A stretch of DNA of 64,000 bases from Polaribacter sp. Hel1_33_78 (GTDB lineage: Bacteria; Bacteroidota; Bacteroidia; Flavobacteriales; Flavobacteriaceae), in assembly GCF_900106075.1 (NCBI RefSeq), contig NZ_LT629794.1, positions 2,088,001 through 2,152,000 of the forward strand. Direction: 5' to 3'. Below are positions 27,875-37,713 of the stretch, one piece after another; within the stretch, counting starts at the first letter, position 1, and each line of letters begins with the position of its first letter. A program made the position numbers and the translations under genes. A model generated the notes under the pieces. It saw only the letters and a list, made by a program, of their open reading frames with translations, made no database searches and was not told the DNA's origin.

Positions 27875-29431
27875 TTAATAATTTGGGTTCTGACCCCATT
27901 TTTCTACCGCATTTGCTAATTGTAATTCCACTAAAGGTATCGGAAAAATTCCGTGTTTATTTTCTATGTAATTTACCGTATTAAATTCTGCTGGTTTGCT
28001 TGCATTAAATGCATCAAATGCACTTTTAGCTTTACCTGTTCTAACCAAATCGAAAAAACGATGACCTTCACCGGCTAACTCTTTACGTCTTTCTGTATAA
28101 ATTGCTTCTAGCAAAGAACCTTCAGCAGCAGTATAATCTTGACTATTATTACCATATGCTCTTTCTCTAACTTGGTTTAAATAAGATTCCCCGTTTGAAC
28201 CACCACTCTGAACTTCTGCCTCTGCAGCCATTAATAATACATCTGCTAAACGAATAGCTCTATAATTATTAGGATGATTTAATGGATCTGACCCCACTCT
28301 ATCATCAGCTTTGCGCGGTAAATATTTTTTATTAAAAAACCCAGTATCATCTCTACCTTGAGAATAGATATCCTGTTGATCTCTTAAATCAAGAAAGGTA
28401 ACATCTCTTCTTAAATCGTTCGCGTCAAACAAATCGTACAACTGTTGTGTTGGTAAATTAAATCCCCAACCTGATCTATATTCTGTGCCATCATATGGTG
28501 ATCTTGGTCCATTGTATTGAACGAAGTACGAACCTTCAGAACAAATAATACACCCCCATCCAGCAGCTTCAACTCCTGTATATTGGATTTCAAAAACAGC
28601 TTCAGAGCCATTCTCTCCCGTACTTTCGAATAAGTTTAAATAATTATCTCCTTGAACTAAACTATAATTTGCGTTGTTCGCTACTAATCCAAGTTGATTA
28701 GCAGCTTCTGCAAATTTGGAGTTATCAAATGTACCATGATATAAATATACTTTACCCAATAATGCTTGAGCAGCACCTTTTGTGATTTTATATGCCTCCG
28801 TTTGAGATGAAGCAGGTAATTTCGTAATGGCTTCCTTTAAATCCTCTTCTATTAAACTATAGACATCTGCGATACTACCAACTCTATTAACGTCAAACTC
28901 TTGTCCAAATAAAATTCTTTTGTCGACCATTCTATTTACACCATTTCTTTCTTCAAAACTCAATGGAACATCCCCAAAAAACTTTGTCAATTCAAATGTA
29001 AAATAAGCTCTTAAAAAATATGCTTGTGCTATAATTGCATCTCTACCTGCAAATTCTGTTTTTTCTTTAAACTCTAAAACATAATTAGCTCTATTAATTC
29101 CAGCATACATTAACTGCCATACTTCTCTTAACTGATTATTATCGGCAGGAGTATGAATCATTGAATTGATATTCTGCAGTGTTGGTTGATCATAATTAAA
29201 TGCATCTCCACCAGCAATAATATCATCCGAAGCAACTACACTTATTAAAACATTCTGAAATGTAGCCTGCAATAAATCATAAGCTCCTAAAAGAGCACTT
29301 TCGTATTCTTCCTCAGAATTAAAGTAATCTTCTGCTTCAACCCCTATAGGATCTACATCCACAAAATCATCACATGCTGAAAAAGTTATTAGTATTACTA
29401 AAAAATACTGTATTATTTTTATATTCTTCAT
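27875..29431 (-). CDS. SusD/RagB-family glycan-binding lipoprotein
   Basis: The 518-residue protein has a lipobox Cys20 (LVILITFSACDD). SusD hallmarks are the early VDVDPIGVEAEDYFNSEEEYE, the TPR-like AIIAQAYFLRAYFTFELTKFFGDVPL, YRAIRLADVLLMAAEAEVQ, the late ERRKELAGEGHRFFDLVRTG, and the NKHGIFPIPLVELQLA ending. SusD proteins cap the SusC channel on the outer face and hold the glycan during import. The gene is 6 bases after susC and 33 bases before the duplicated-domain lipoprotein. Aromatic residues in the variable loops (YWG-type patches) cannot be assigned to a specific sugar. The family is certain; beta-1,3-glucan as ligand follows from the enzymes around it. Confidence 0.97.
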   Translation of the reverse strand: MKNIKIIQYFLVILITFSACDDFVDVDPIGVEAEDYFNSEEEYESALLGAYDLLQATFQNVLISVVASDDIIAGGDAFNYDQPTLQNINSMIHTPADNNQLREVWQLMYAGINRANYVLEFKEKTEFAGRDAIIAQAYFLRAYFTFELTKFFGDVPLSFEERNGVNRMVDKRILFGQEFDVNRVGSIADVYSLIEEDLKEAITKLPASSQTEAYKITKGAAQALLGKVYLYHGTFDNSKFAEAANQLGLVANNANYSLVQGDNYLNLFESTGENGSEAVFEIQYTGVEAAGWGCIICSEGSYFVQYNGPRSPYDGTEYRSGWGFNLPTQQLYDLFDANDLRRDVTFLDLRDQQDIYSQGRDDTGFFNKKYLPRKADDRVGSDPLNHPNNYRAIRLADVLLMAAEAEVQSGGSNGESYLNQVRERAYGNNSQDYTAAEGSLLEAIYTERRKELAGEGHRFFDLVRTGKAKSAFDAFNASKPAEFNTVNYIENKHGIFPIPLVELQLANAVEKWGQNPNY

Positions 29432-29437
29432 CTTTTA

Positions 29438-32400
29438 TTAAAAATTTAAGTTAACACCTAACAAATAAGAACTAGCAACTGGATAAAATCCTTTATCTAC
29501 ACCTGCTCCAATAGGAGAGCCAGAACTTGCTGAAGGATCATATCCTTTATAATCTGTAATTGTAAATAAATTATTTCCTGTAAGATATACTCTTATTTTG
29601 TTGATTCCTGAACCTTTTAAACTGTCTTCTTGAATCGTATACCCTACTTGTATATTTTGTAAACGAACGAAAGAAGCGTCTTCTACAAAGAAGTCAGAAA
29701 AATTATCTGTATTTATAGATGCTCCAGAAAGCGCTCTTGGAACGGTATTACTAGTACCAGTACCTTGCCATCTATCTAACATATAATCACCTCTATTTGC
29801 AAATAAATCTTTACGCTCATAGTCCCTAACCATATCATTCCCTATAGAGGCAAATGCATTTGCACTAAAGTCTAAGTTTTTGTATGAAAAGCCTACATTG
29901 AAACCCATTGTTATATCCGCAATTGGATCTCCTATATACGTTTTGTCATCATCGCTTATCATCCCATCTCCATTCGTGTCTACGAATTTTAAATCTCCAG
30001 GACCTGCTCCTAAATGATATGTACCTTCCGATGCATTTGCATCTAAAGCATCAATTTCTGCTTGTGTTTGATACAAACCGTCTGTTTGAAAACCATGAAA
30101 ATAACCCATCGGGAAACCTGCTTCCATTCTAGATGTATTAATACCTAAACCAACTCCAAAATCTCCACCAACTTCAAAACCATTATCACTTGAAACAAAA
30201 AGTACTTCGTTATCTATAGTGGTAAAATTGAAACTCATATTAAATTTAAAATCTTCAGAAAAACTGTCATTATAGTCAATTTTAAATTCTATTCCTTTAT
30301 TCTCTACTGTTCCTGCATTTTTAACAGGAGTAGAAGCACCGGGTGCATAAGGACCAATTAAACCTGAAACCTGCGGAGCAAGCAATAAATCTTCAGTTCT
30401 TTTCGAAAAAGCATCTACAGAAAGTTTGATTTTTCTATCTAAAAAACTAGCATCGAAACCAATATTAGCAGATTTTTGTTTTTCCCATCTAATATCTGGA
30501 TTTCCAATTTTACCGATTGCTACTCCGTAAAGTAAATCATCTTGAGTTACTTCATTATTTGATGAATAAACTCCTTCTCCATTTAGTAATGAAACAAATG
30601 CTCCACCTGGAATCTTATCATTACCAATAACACCATAACTTGCTCTAAGCTTTAATGTATTAATAATTTTACTATCTTGTAAAAATGGTTCATCCGAAAC
30701 ATTCCAACCAACAGAGGCTGATGGGAAATAACCAAATTTATTATTTGGACCAAAACTAGTTGAGCCATCTCTACGCAATACTGCGGATAGTAAGTATTTA
30801 CCTTTATAGCTATATTGTAATCTCGTAAAAATTGAAGATAAACGACTATCGAAAAAGCCTGCACCCTTGTCAATTTCACCTTGAATAACTCTAGGTGCTA
30901 ACAAAGTACCATCTAAACTAAACCCATAAAATTGTTCTCCCGTAGTTTTAAATATAGAAGTACCTAATAAAACGGTTAAATCATGAACTTCGTTAAATGT
31001 ATTTGTGTAGTTAATATAGTTGTCCCAAGTATAATCATCATAAATATCAGAAAAATCTGTAGTAAATTCTTGAGTTCTATTTGCAGATTTCCCTGGACCA
31101 TAATCAGCAATAGGACTAAATGAATCATAAAGCACAGTTGCATGGTTTATTTGAAACTTAGAGCTTGCCGTAAAATTTTTCCAGAACGAATAATCTAATC
31201 CTATAGTTGCACTATATTTATCAATTCTAGTGGTATTACTATTATTTGCAATTTGAGCCAATGGATTTATAATTTCAATTTGTGAAATATCATCAACAGT
31301 TGTAAAATCACCATTCTCATCTCTGATCGCTAAATCTGGATTCACGTTTACTGCACTATATAAAACCGAACCAATACCTCCTTCTGGTAAATTATTTTTT
31401 TCTGAATTTGTAAATAATCCAGTTGTGGATAATTTTAAATTATCTAAAATATCATAATTAAAACCTATTCTTGCGGTAGACCTTGTAAAATTAGACTTCC
31501 CTAAACCAACGATACCATCTTGATCCAAGTGGGATACCCCAAAAGTATAAGCTGCTTTTTTAGTTCCACCACTCGCACTAAAGTTAACACTTGAAATAAT
31601 CGCGTCACTAAAAACTTCATCTTGCCAATCAGTACCTTTATTAGGATATACAAAAAACCTTGTTTGATCTCCTGCATCATTCACATAAAGTGCAAAATCT
31701 TTTGGATTTAATAAATCGATTTTTTTACTTGTAGATTGTATACCTGTATATGCATCTAACTGGAATTTTAACTCAGATTCTTTTCTACCAGTTTTAGTTG
31801 TAATTAAAACTACTCCATTTGCTGCACGAACACCATAAATACCCGCTGTAGCATCTTTTAAAACATTGATACTTTTAATATCGTTAGGATTTAAAACTGA
31901 CAAATCTGAAATAACATTACCATCCACTAAAATAAGTGGACTACTATCTCCATTTGTTGAAACCCCTCTAATTCTAATATTAGATCCACTACCTGGAGAA
32001 CCAGAGGCAGATGTAATATTAACCCCAGCAATTTGACCTTGTAAAGCTTGCTCAACTCTAGTTGGGTTAAGCTTCTCAATTGCTTTAGAATCTAATACAG
32101 ATACTGCACCAGTAACTTCCTTCTTCTTTTGAGTTCCATAACCAACAACTACAATCTCATCAAGAGATTCTGCTGACTCTTCCAGAAAAACATTAATTTC
32201 AGTAGAATTAACAACTACTTCTTTAGGTTTCATACCTAAATAATTAAATACTAAGATTGATCCTACCTTTACATCTGAAAGTTTAAAGACACCATCAAAA
32301 TCAGTTTCGGCACCAACAAAAGTACCTTTAATAACAACACTAACTCCTGGCAAAGTCTCTCCAGAGTTTGCGTCTTTTACAACACCTTTTACGTTTAATG

Positions 32401-32461
32401 TTTGGGCCGAAAGACCAAAACTGCAAAACATAAAAAGTAGTAATGTAATCATTTTTCTCAT
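29438..32461 (-). CDS. SusC/RagA-family TonB-dependent outer-membrane transporter
   Basis: The 1007-residue protein has a signal peptide (MRKMITLLLFMFCSFGLSAQ). A carboxypeptidase-regulatory-like domain spans about 22-100 (VKGVVKDANSGETLPGVSVV, DFDGVFKLSDV). Then come the TonB-box-like ESLDEIVVVGYGTQKKKEV, a plug domain (about 110-220; VEQALQGQIAGVNI, IRIRGVSTNGDSSPLILVDG, NVLKDATAGIYGVRAANGVV), and a long 22-strand-type barrel ending in SSYLLGVNLNF, whose terminal Phe is the barrel-assembly signal. It forms the import channel with the adjacent SusD. It is the first gene of the susCD unit, with a 212-base gap to the regulator gene upstream. Substrate by context is laminarin-type glucan oligosaccharide. 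Confidence 0.97.
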   Translation of the reverse strand: MRKMITLLLFMFCSFGLSAQTLNVKGVVKDANSGETLPGVSVVIKGTFVGAETDFDGVFKLSDVKVGSILVFNYLGMKPKEVVVNSTEINVFLEESAESLDEIVVVGYGTQKKKEVTGAVSVLDSKAIEKLNPTRVEQALQGQIAGVNITSASGSPGSGSNIRIRGVSTNGDSSPLILVDGNVISDLSVLNPNDIKSINVLKDATAGIYGVRAANGVVLITTKTGRKESELKFQLDAYTGIQSTSKKIDLLNPKDFALYVNDAGDQTRFFVYPNKGTDWQDEVFSDAIISSVNFSASGGTKKAAYTFGVSHLDQDGIVGLGKSNFTRSTARIGFNYDILDNLKLSTTGLFTNSEKNNLPEGGIGSVLYSAVNVNPDLAIRDENGDFTTVDDISQIEIINPLAQIANNSNTTRIDKYSATIGLDYSFWKNFTASSKFQINHATVLYDSFSPIADYGPGKSANRTQEFTTDFSDIYDDYTWDNYINYTNTFNEVHDLTVLLGTSIFKTTGEQFYGFSLDGTLLAPRVIQGEIDKGAGFFDSRLSSIFTRLQYSYKGKYLLSAVLRRDGSTSFGPNNKFGYFPSASVGWNVSDEPFLQDSKIINTLKLRASYGVIGNDKIPGGAFVSLLNGEGVYSSNNEVTQDDLLYGVAIGKIGNPDIRWEKQKSANIGFDASFLDRKIKLSVDAFSKRTEDLLLAPQVSGLIGPYAPGASTPVKNAGTVENKGIEFKIDYNDSFSEDFKFNMSFNFTTIDNEVLFVSSDNGFEVGGDFGVGLGINTSRMEAGFPMGYFHGFQTDGLYQTQAEIDALDANASEGTYHLGAGPGDLKFVDTNGDGMISDDDKTYIGDPIADITMGFNVGFSYKNLDFSANAFASIGNDMVRDYERKDLFANRGDYMLDRWQGTGTSNTVPRALSGASINTDNFSDFFVEDASFVRLQNIQVGYTIQEDSLKGSGINKIRVYLTGNNLFTITDYKGYDPSASSGSPIGAGVDKGFYPVASSYLLGVNLNF

Positions 32462-32673
32462 AAACTATGTTTTAATTAATAATGCCGTAAATTTATACAT
32501 CCTTTCTTATTAAATCACTAAAAACAACCTAAACAAAAAACATACAGGGCCTAATCCACACTGAATACCTTTACAGCACTAATGTTATAGAAACGTTAAA
32601 TTACAGTCAAATTAAAAAAAACAAGTAAATGTTGTGTTATTGTATAGGTGACTTTAATCTTTGTTGTGTCTTT

Positions 32674-35469
32674 TTAAACTTCTAAAATATAATTCGTTAA
32701 ATTTGCATCATGCGGTAAACTCATTTTTTTACGAAGCCTGTAACGTTTTACTTCTACACTCCTCGGAGAGATATTTAACAATGGTGCTATTTCTTTTGAA
32801 GTTAAATTTAATCTTAGGTAAGCGCACAATCTTAAATCATTTGGAGTTAACTCAGGATGTTTCGTTTTTATTTTCTTTAAGAATTTTTCGTCTGCATTAT
32901 TAAAAGCTTCTTGAAACATTTTCCAATCATCTGTATTATTTAAGTTTTTATCAATAATCTTGACCACCTTTGTTAAACTTTTGACTCCTCCGTCAATTAA
33001 TTCAGTTTTTATCGAACTCAAGAACTCATTCTTCTTAATAATACTCATTGTAGATGTTGCCAACTCTCTATTTTTACTAGCTATATCACTTCTTAACTTT
33101 TCATTATTCAACTTAATAATTTCTTGAGAGCTTTCTAATTCTTTTAATTCAGAATCCCTTCTCGCTTTTTCTAATAAATCTTCTCTTTGTTTTCTATAAT
33201 ATCTCTTAGAAGCTATGTGCAACAAATAGAATACTAGTAAAAACAACAATATGTAAAATGCTATTAATGTGTTTGATATATACCAAGGTCTGTTTATTTT
33301 AAATTGATAAACTGCTACATTACTGCTTAATTTATCTCCTACAATAGCTCTTACTTTAAAGGTATAACTACCATAAGGTATATTCTCATACAAAACTGAT
33401 TTAGAACTAGAAGGAACACTCCAATGCGCACTTTGCCCTAGTAATTGATATTGATATTTTGTACTTGTAATTTTATTATAATCAGGTACACTGTAAAAAA
33501 ATTCAAAATTATTTTCTTCCTGTGAAAAGGTTTTACTTACAGCTAATTTTTTACTGACTTTAGGCTGATCTAAAATAAAATTATTAACTTTATTAAGGAA
33601 TATATTAAAGTCTTTGGGTGTTTTTAATTTATCTAAATTTACTGCAACATACCCACTATAAGTACCTACTAAATGTTTTTCGTTTTTTAAATGAATAATG
33701 TTCTCATAACCATACGTTGCTTTTGGCATTGATGCAGAAATTGGTATGCTCTTAATTATTGGCTTATCACTTAGTTTTCCAGGTGCTAAATAACTAATAT
33801 TTTCTTCAGAAAAAGACCATAGTTTATTACTTGATTTATCATATGCCAATTCTCCAGAAACAAAATTATCTTCCGAAATTAACTGACTATAAATACTATC
33901 TCTTTTAAAAAGCTCTAATTTTTTATCATATAAATAAACCCCTGTTTTGCTTGAATACAATATTTCATCCTGATATTCAATTAAGGATGAATGTAATCCT
34001 TTTGAAACGGAGTTGTCTTTTTTAACATTAATTACCTTAGTAAATTCTTTATCCAATGTTAACTTAAAAACGCCTTTATATTCATGATTCACTAAAAGTT
34101 TGTACGTATCATATCTCGCAAAATATTTACTAGAATTACTAAAGCCTTCAATTTTATTTCTTTCTACCCAAATATCATTCTTCTTTTCTAAAACATATAA
34201 TCCATCATAGCAGCCTTGTATTAAGATATTATCCTTTACTTTTTTGATAATCCAAGTACCTTGCTTATTAAAAATTAACTTAGACTTATTTTTATTTACT
34301 AAAAAAGTACCAGAAGTATGACCACAAAATAATGTATCATCAATAATTGTTAAACTCCAGGTCTGTCCTTGCGTGTTATCTACCAACTTAAAACCTTCAT
34401 CTGAATTAATCTTTCGGTAAAACAATCCTTGATTCGTTCCTAAATATAAATAATCCTTGTGAACGATAGATGCATAAACAGAGCCAATAAAATCATTCTT
34501 ATTAGTATAAAATTTAAAAGGTGAATCATTATTTATGCAGTTAATTCCATTATCAAGCCCTAACCAGATGTTATTTTCAACATCTTCAAAAACCGAAAGT
34601 ATTGTATTATTGCTTAATCCCAGACTTTGAGTTATTTGATAATTAACTTCACCATTACTATACAAATAGATATAACCATCTGAAATTGTACCTAAAGCGA
34701 AATCATTATTTTTTAACAGCTTAGCATTATAAACAGTTACATTTTTAAGAACATTATCTGTAGGAGCTTTCCAACTTACAAGTGAATCTCCTTCTAAAAA
34801 GAAAAATCCTAGCTTCTGAGTTAAAATCAATAATTTGCCGTTTTTTTTAAAAAATTCTACGACAATATTCTCTTTTAAAATTTTGTGATTTGAAATTAAC
34901 TTCGGAACACCATTTTCTATCCTATAAATACCCTTATTATTTTCTTGAAAATAGATAACATTATCTACTTTCGATAATTTATGAATCCGAAAGTCTGAAT
35001 TTATAATTTTTATTTTTTTTGTCTCTACATTGTATAAATAAATTCTCTCTAAGGACTTAAAAATCATCCAGCCATCAAGCTCAAAGATTTCCCAAATTTG
35101 TTCATCTTCTATCATTTGAACATTTCCCTCGCTTACTATAGAAGTGTATTTTAAAGAACCAAATTCATTTTTTTCCCAATAACCAAAATCCATGTAAAAG
35201 CCCGTATAAACTCTATCTTCAAAGCATTTAACTGACCGCATGATGGTTTCGTTAGGTGTAGGAAATAATCGCCAAATTGCTCCATTAAACTCCAATAAAC
35301 CTTTATTATTCGCTACATAAATAAATTTATTCTCAGATTGAGAAATTGCCCAATTTTGATTTTCGGCTTTATAATCTTTAGCCGTATAGGTGCTAATTGG
35401 TGGTAACTCTTGTGCTGTAATTGTAATAGAAATTAAAAGAAAGAGTAAGGTGAAAATAAATTTATGCAT
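32674..35469 (-). CDS. membrane-spanning propeller sensor with LuxR-type HTH (SusR-like regulator)
   Basis: The 931-residue protein has a signal peptide (LLFLLISITITAQ), then ~600 residues of two-component-regulator propeller repeats (ENNIWLGLDNGINCIN, KDYLYLGTNQGLFYR). A Y_Y_Y domain follows at about 640-727 (YQYQLLGQSAHW, YGSYTFKVRAI). One membrane helix spans about 733-752 (AFYILLFLLVFYLLH), then a coiled coil. The C-terminal LuxR/GerE-like helix-turn-helix (about 873-931) reads LTPNDLRLCAYLRLNLTSKE followed by ISPRSVEVKRYRLRKKM. No histidine kinase or receiver domain is present, so it is not a hybrid two-component system. A periplasmic ligand is probably sensed directly and relayed to the DNA-binding end, as in SusR. 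It lies immediately upstream of susC with its own start, and is very likely the PUL activator. Confidence 0.92.
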   Translation of the reverse strand: MHKFIFTLLFLLISITITAQELPPISTYTAKDYKAENQNWAISQSENKFIYVANNKGLLEFNGAIWRLFPTPNETIMRSVKCFEDRVYTGFYMDFGYWEKNEFGSLKYTSIVSEGNVQMIEDEQIWEIFELDGWMIFKSLERIYLYNVETKKIKIINSDFRIHKLSKVDNVIYFQENNKGIYRIENGVPKLISNHKILKENIVVEFFKKNGKLLILTQKLGFFFLEGDSLVSWKAPTDNVLKNVTVYNAKLLKNNDFALGTISDGYIYLYSNGEVNYQITQSLGLSNNTILSVFEDVENNIWLGLDNGINCINNDSPFKFYTNKNDFIGSVYASIVHKDYLYLGTNQGLFYRKINSDEGFKLVDNTQGQTWSLTIIDDTLFCGHTSGTFLVNKNKSKLIFNKQGTWIIKKVKDNILIQGCYDGLYVLEKKNDIWVERNKIEGFSNSSKYFARYDTYKLLVNHEYKGVFKLTLDKEFTKVINVKKDNSVSKGLHSSLIEYQDEILYSSKTGVYLYDKKLELFKRDSIYSQLISEDNFVSGELAYDKSSNKLWSFSEENISYLAPGKLSDKPIIKSIPISASMPKATYGYENIIHLKNEKHLVGTYSGYVAVNLDKLKTPKDFNIFLNKVNNFILDQPKVSKKLAVSKTFSQEENNFEFFYSVPDYNKITSTKYQYQLLGQSAHWSVPSSSKSVLYENIPYGSYTFKVRAIVGDKLSSNVAVYQFKINRPWYISNTLIAFYILLFLLVFYLLHIASKRYYRKQREDLLEKARRDSELKELESSQEIIKLNNEKLRSDIASKNRELATSTMSIIKKNEFLSSIKTELIDGGVKSLTKVVKIIDKNLNNTDDWKMFQEAFNNADEKFLKKIKTKHPELTPNDLRLCAYLRLNLTSKEIAPLLNISPRSVEVKRYRLRKKMSLPHDANLTNYILEV

Positions 35470-35656
35470 CTTTAAGAAAGTAATGTTTGGTTACTAATTT
35501 ACGCTAAATATAATAAAACAGAATTAAAGAAGACTAATTAAAGCACTTTTGTATAGGCAAAAAATAAAGAACAAAACATCACAACATTAATAATTTAAAA
35601 AAATATAGTTTTAAAACTCTTAAATTTAGTAACTTTATTGAAATTTAAATTGATTT

Positions 35657-35845
35657 ATGAATTTTTTAAAAAAAATGGGAATTGCTAACTTTTTAATGCT
35701 AGCCTTGTGTGTTCTTATTATCCTTGTGGCAGAATATCTTTTTTTATCTGGCGATAAGTTACATGGAATTTTTATTGGCCTTTGGGCTCCTACGTTATTA
35801 GGAGTGATGATTTACTTAAAACTAATAAGCAATGAGCACAGATAA
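35657..35845 (+). CDS. small membrane protein, 62 aa
   Basis: A 62-residue protein with two hydrophobic stretches (IANFLMLALCVLIILVAEYLFL and IFIGLWAPTLLGVMIYL) separated by a short polar loop SGDKLHG. A charged C-terminus (KLISNEHR) suggests a two-helix hairpin in the inner membrane. No named family is recognised. Its last 14 bases overlap the start of a second tiny membrane-protein gene, indicating translational coupling. It is the first + strand gene after the PUL regulator. A degenerate promoter (TAACTTTATTG) lies about 20-30 bases upstream but is not convincing. The hydrophobic pattern and clean ATG support a real gene. Confidence 0.65.
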   Translation: MNFLKKMGIANFLMLALCVLIILVAEYLFLSGDKLHGIFIGLWAPTLLGVMIYLKLISNEHR

Positions 35846-35939
35846 CATTATTTTCTACTTTTCAATTTTTGTTTCAGTATGTGTAGTTATTTGGGCCTTC
35901 ATTATGATTAATGAATTTAATAAAGTAAGTAAAAATTAA
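35832..35939 (+). CDS. very small membrane protein, 35 aa, overlapping the preceding gene
   Basis: The frame starts at ATG 35832 inside the end of the 62-residue gene (14-base overlap, different frame) and stops at 35937-35939. The product begins MSTDNIIFYFSIFVSVCVVI and continues WAFIMINEFNKVSKN. It has one strongly hydrophobic segment followed by a charged tail, as expected for a single-pass inner-membrane microprotein. Its stop is 9 bases from the convergent cysteine desulfurase stop. No family is recognised. The overlap and hydrophobicity together argue for a coupled pair acting as one small membrane complex, but this is inference. Confidence 0.55.
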   Translation: MSTDNIIFYFSIFVSVCVVIWAFIMINEFNKVSKN

Positions 35940-35948
35940 ATAATTAAA

Positions 35949-37088
35949 CTACTTTGAAAGCAGCTCTTTAATTTGCGCAAGCGTTATATCTATCTCTTCT
36001 TTAGTTGTAAACTTAGAAAAAGAAAAACGAACAGAAGTTTTGCTCAATTCATCGGCTTTTAATATTTCTGATAACACATGAGAACCTTTAAGACTCCCAC
36101 TTTGGCAAGCAGAACCGCCAGAAACTGCAATACCTGCCATATCTAAGCTAAATAAAAACATATCATTACTCAAAGGGAAACATACACTTAAAATAGTATA
36201 GCTACTAGTATTTAAATTGGAGGAAAGGCCATTAAAACTTATGTGCTTTGACAGGGTTTGAAACTCAGAAATAAAGTATTGCTTAATTTTTTCTATATGC
36301 TCTTTATCACTATCTAAATTTGCAACTGCAATCTCTAAAGCCTTTTCCATTCCTAAAATAGCATGAACATTTTCTGTACTAGACCTTGCGCCTTTTTCTT
36401 GATCTCCTCCATAAAACATTGGTAGCACTCCAAAACCTTTTTTAAAATAAGCAAAGCCCACTCCTTTTGGTCCATGAAATTTATGGGCACTTGCAGCAAT
36501 AAAGTCAATAGGTGTATTCTGTAAATCTAAATTATAATGGCCAATTGCTTGGACAGTGTCAGAATGAAAAAGAGCATTATAGTTTTTGCACAAAACCGAA
36601 ACCTCATCAGCAGGCAGTATATTACCTATTTCGTTATTGATGTACATTAAACTAACCAAGGTTTTGTCATTTGAATTTGACAATAAATCTTTCAAATGGC
36701 ATAAATCTATATTTCCAAATTTATCAACATTAACAAAATCTAATTTTATATTATGAATCCTTTCAAGAAACTCACACGTATGCAGAACAGCATGATGTTC
36801 TATTCTTGATGTAATGATTCTCTGAACGCCTAAATTTAAAACTGCATTATGCAAGATTAAATTATCTGCTTCTGTTCCACCAGAAGTAAAAATAATTTCA
36901 CTTGCAGAAACATTAAAATGTTGAGCAATATTTTTTCTAGCAGTTTCAAGAGCAGACTTTGCTTTCCTTCCAAACTGATGAGTAGATGATGGATTTCCGA
37001 AATTTTCTTGCATCGAAATATGCATCAATTCTAGAACATCAGAATCAATTTTTGTTGTTGCAGCATTGTCTAAATAAATAGCTTTCAT
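35949..37088 (-). CDS. cysteine desulfurase (NifS/IscS family)
   Basis: The 379-residue protein is a fold-type I PLP enzyme. It has the aminotransferase class V elements YLDNAATTKID at the N-terminus, FTSGGTEADNLIL (cofactor phosphate), LVSLMYINNEIGNILP, and the Schiff-base Lys in ASAHKFHGPKGVGF. The catalytic loop Cys is in SGGSACQSGSLKGSHVL. It removes sulfur from cysteine as a persulfide for Fe-S clusters or thionucleosides. The loop is short and NifS/IscS-like (group I) rather than SufS-like. It follows the Smr-domain gene by 15 bases on the same strand. Which sulfur acceptor it serves cannot be told from the context. Confidence 0.93.
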   Translation of the reverse strand: MKAIYLDNAATTKIDSDVLELMHISMQENFGNPSSTHQFGRKAKSALETARKNIAQHFNVSASEIIFTSGGTEADNLILHNAVLNLGVQRIITSRIEHHAVLHTCEFLERIHNIKLDFVNVDKFGNIDLCHLKDLLSNSNDKTLVSLMYINNEIGNILPADEVSVLCKNYNALFHSDTVQAIGHYNLDLQNTPIDFIAASAHKFHGPKGVGFAYFKKGFGVLPMFYGGDQEKGARSSTENVHAILGMEKALEIAVANLDSDKEHIEKIKQYFISEFQTLSKHISFNGLSSNLNTSSYTILSVCFPLSNDMFLFSLDMAGIAVSGGSACQSGSLKGSHVLSEILKADELSKTSVRFSFSKFTTKEEIDITLAQIKELLSK

Positions 37089-37103
37089 AAGTTAAAAATA
37101 TAA

Positions 37104-37649
37104 TTAATTAGGGTTCTGAAAAACATATACTTCAGTAGCTCCTAATCCATATTTTTTAAAGGAGGCATCATAATGTTTTACAGGATATTTATTCAGTAAT
37201 CTTTGAAGTTCAGATTTTAAAACCCCTTCTCCTACTCCATGAATAAATACAATTTTAGAAATTCTTTTATTTAATGCAAATTCAATTTTTCTTTTAGCAG
37301 TTTCTAATTGTAGGTTTAACATATCATAATTATCCAAACCTTTTTTCGACTTTATTAATTGATTAATATGCAAATCAACCTCAAAAACAACTTCACTTTT
37401 TTCTTTTTTAAACAAACTTTTTTTAGGTATGTTTGAATCAATTTTTTCCTTTAAAAGTTCATTATTTATATCTGAAAATTTAGACAATTCATACTGTTCT
37501 GTATCAATTCTAACCAACTCAGCTTCTGAGAAATTAAAAATCATTCCATCAGATGTTTCAACAGAAATTGAATTACCAATAATATTGATAATTTTTCCTT
37601 TTAAAACATCATCTAAAATGGCCACTTTATTTCCAATTTCTAAACCCAT
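37104..37649 (-). CDS. Smr-domain protein (MutS2 C-terminal-like)
   Basis: The 181-residue protein has an N-terminal ~60-residue beta-rich segment (IGNKVAILDDVLKGKIINII, DGMIFNFSEAELVRI), which looks like a small barrel of the DUF2027 type. A Smr domain follows at about 90-181 with VFEVDLHINQLI, KIVFIHGVGEGVLKSELQRL and LGATEVYVF. The DLH and HGxGxGxL motifs are those of Smr nucleases, where they take part in nucleic-acid binding and nicking; here the H-x-x-G-x-G is intact (HGVGEG). The target (RNA at stalled ribosomes or DNA) is unknown. It lies 64 bases from the divergent phosphatase-like gene. Confidence 0.88.
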   Translation of the reverse strand: MGLEIGNKVAILDDVLKGKIINIIGNSISVETSDGMIFNFSEAELVRIDTEQYELSKFSDINNELLKEKIDSNIPKKSLFKKEKSEVVFEVDLHINQLIKSKKGLDNYDMLNLQLETAKRKIEFALNKRISKIVFIHGVGEGVLKSELQRLLNKYPVKHYDASFKKYGLGATEVYVFQNPN

Positions 37650-37689
37650 TCTTAACCTTATTTTAATTTACAAAAATACTTTATTTACC

Positions 37690-37697
37690 TAACTTTG
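37690..37697 (+). promoter_or_regulatory. -7 promoter element (TAACTTTG) for the phosphatase-like gene
   Basis: Exact TAnnTTTG match, 16 bases before ATG 37714, in the divergent 64-base gap. No TTG at -33. Confidence 0.45.
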
Positions 37698-37713
37698 CGC
37701 TAAAAATAACAAG

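Noticed and set aside
32462..32673. A clear promoter for susC
   Set aside because: TAAATTTA is the nearest -7-like sequence on the minus strand, but the last base differs and no TTG lies at the right spacing.
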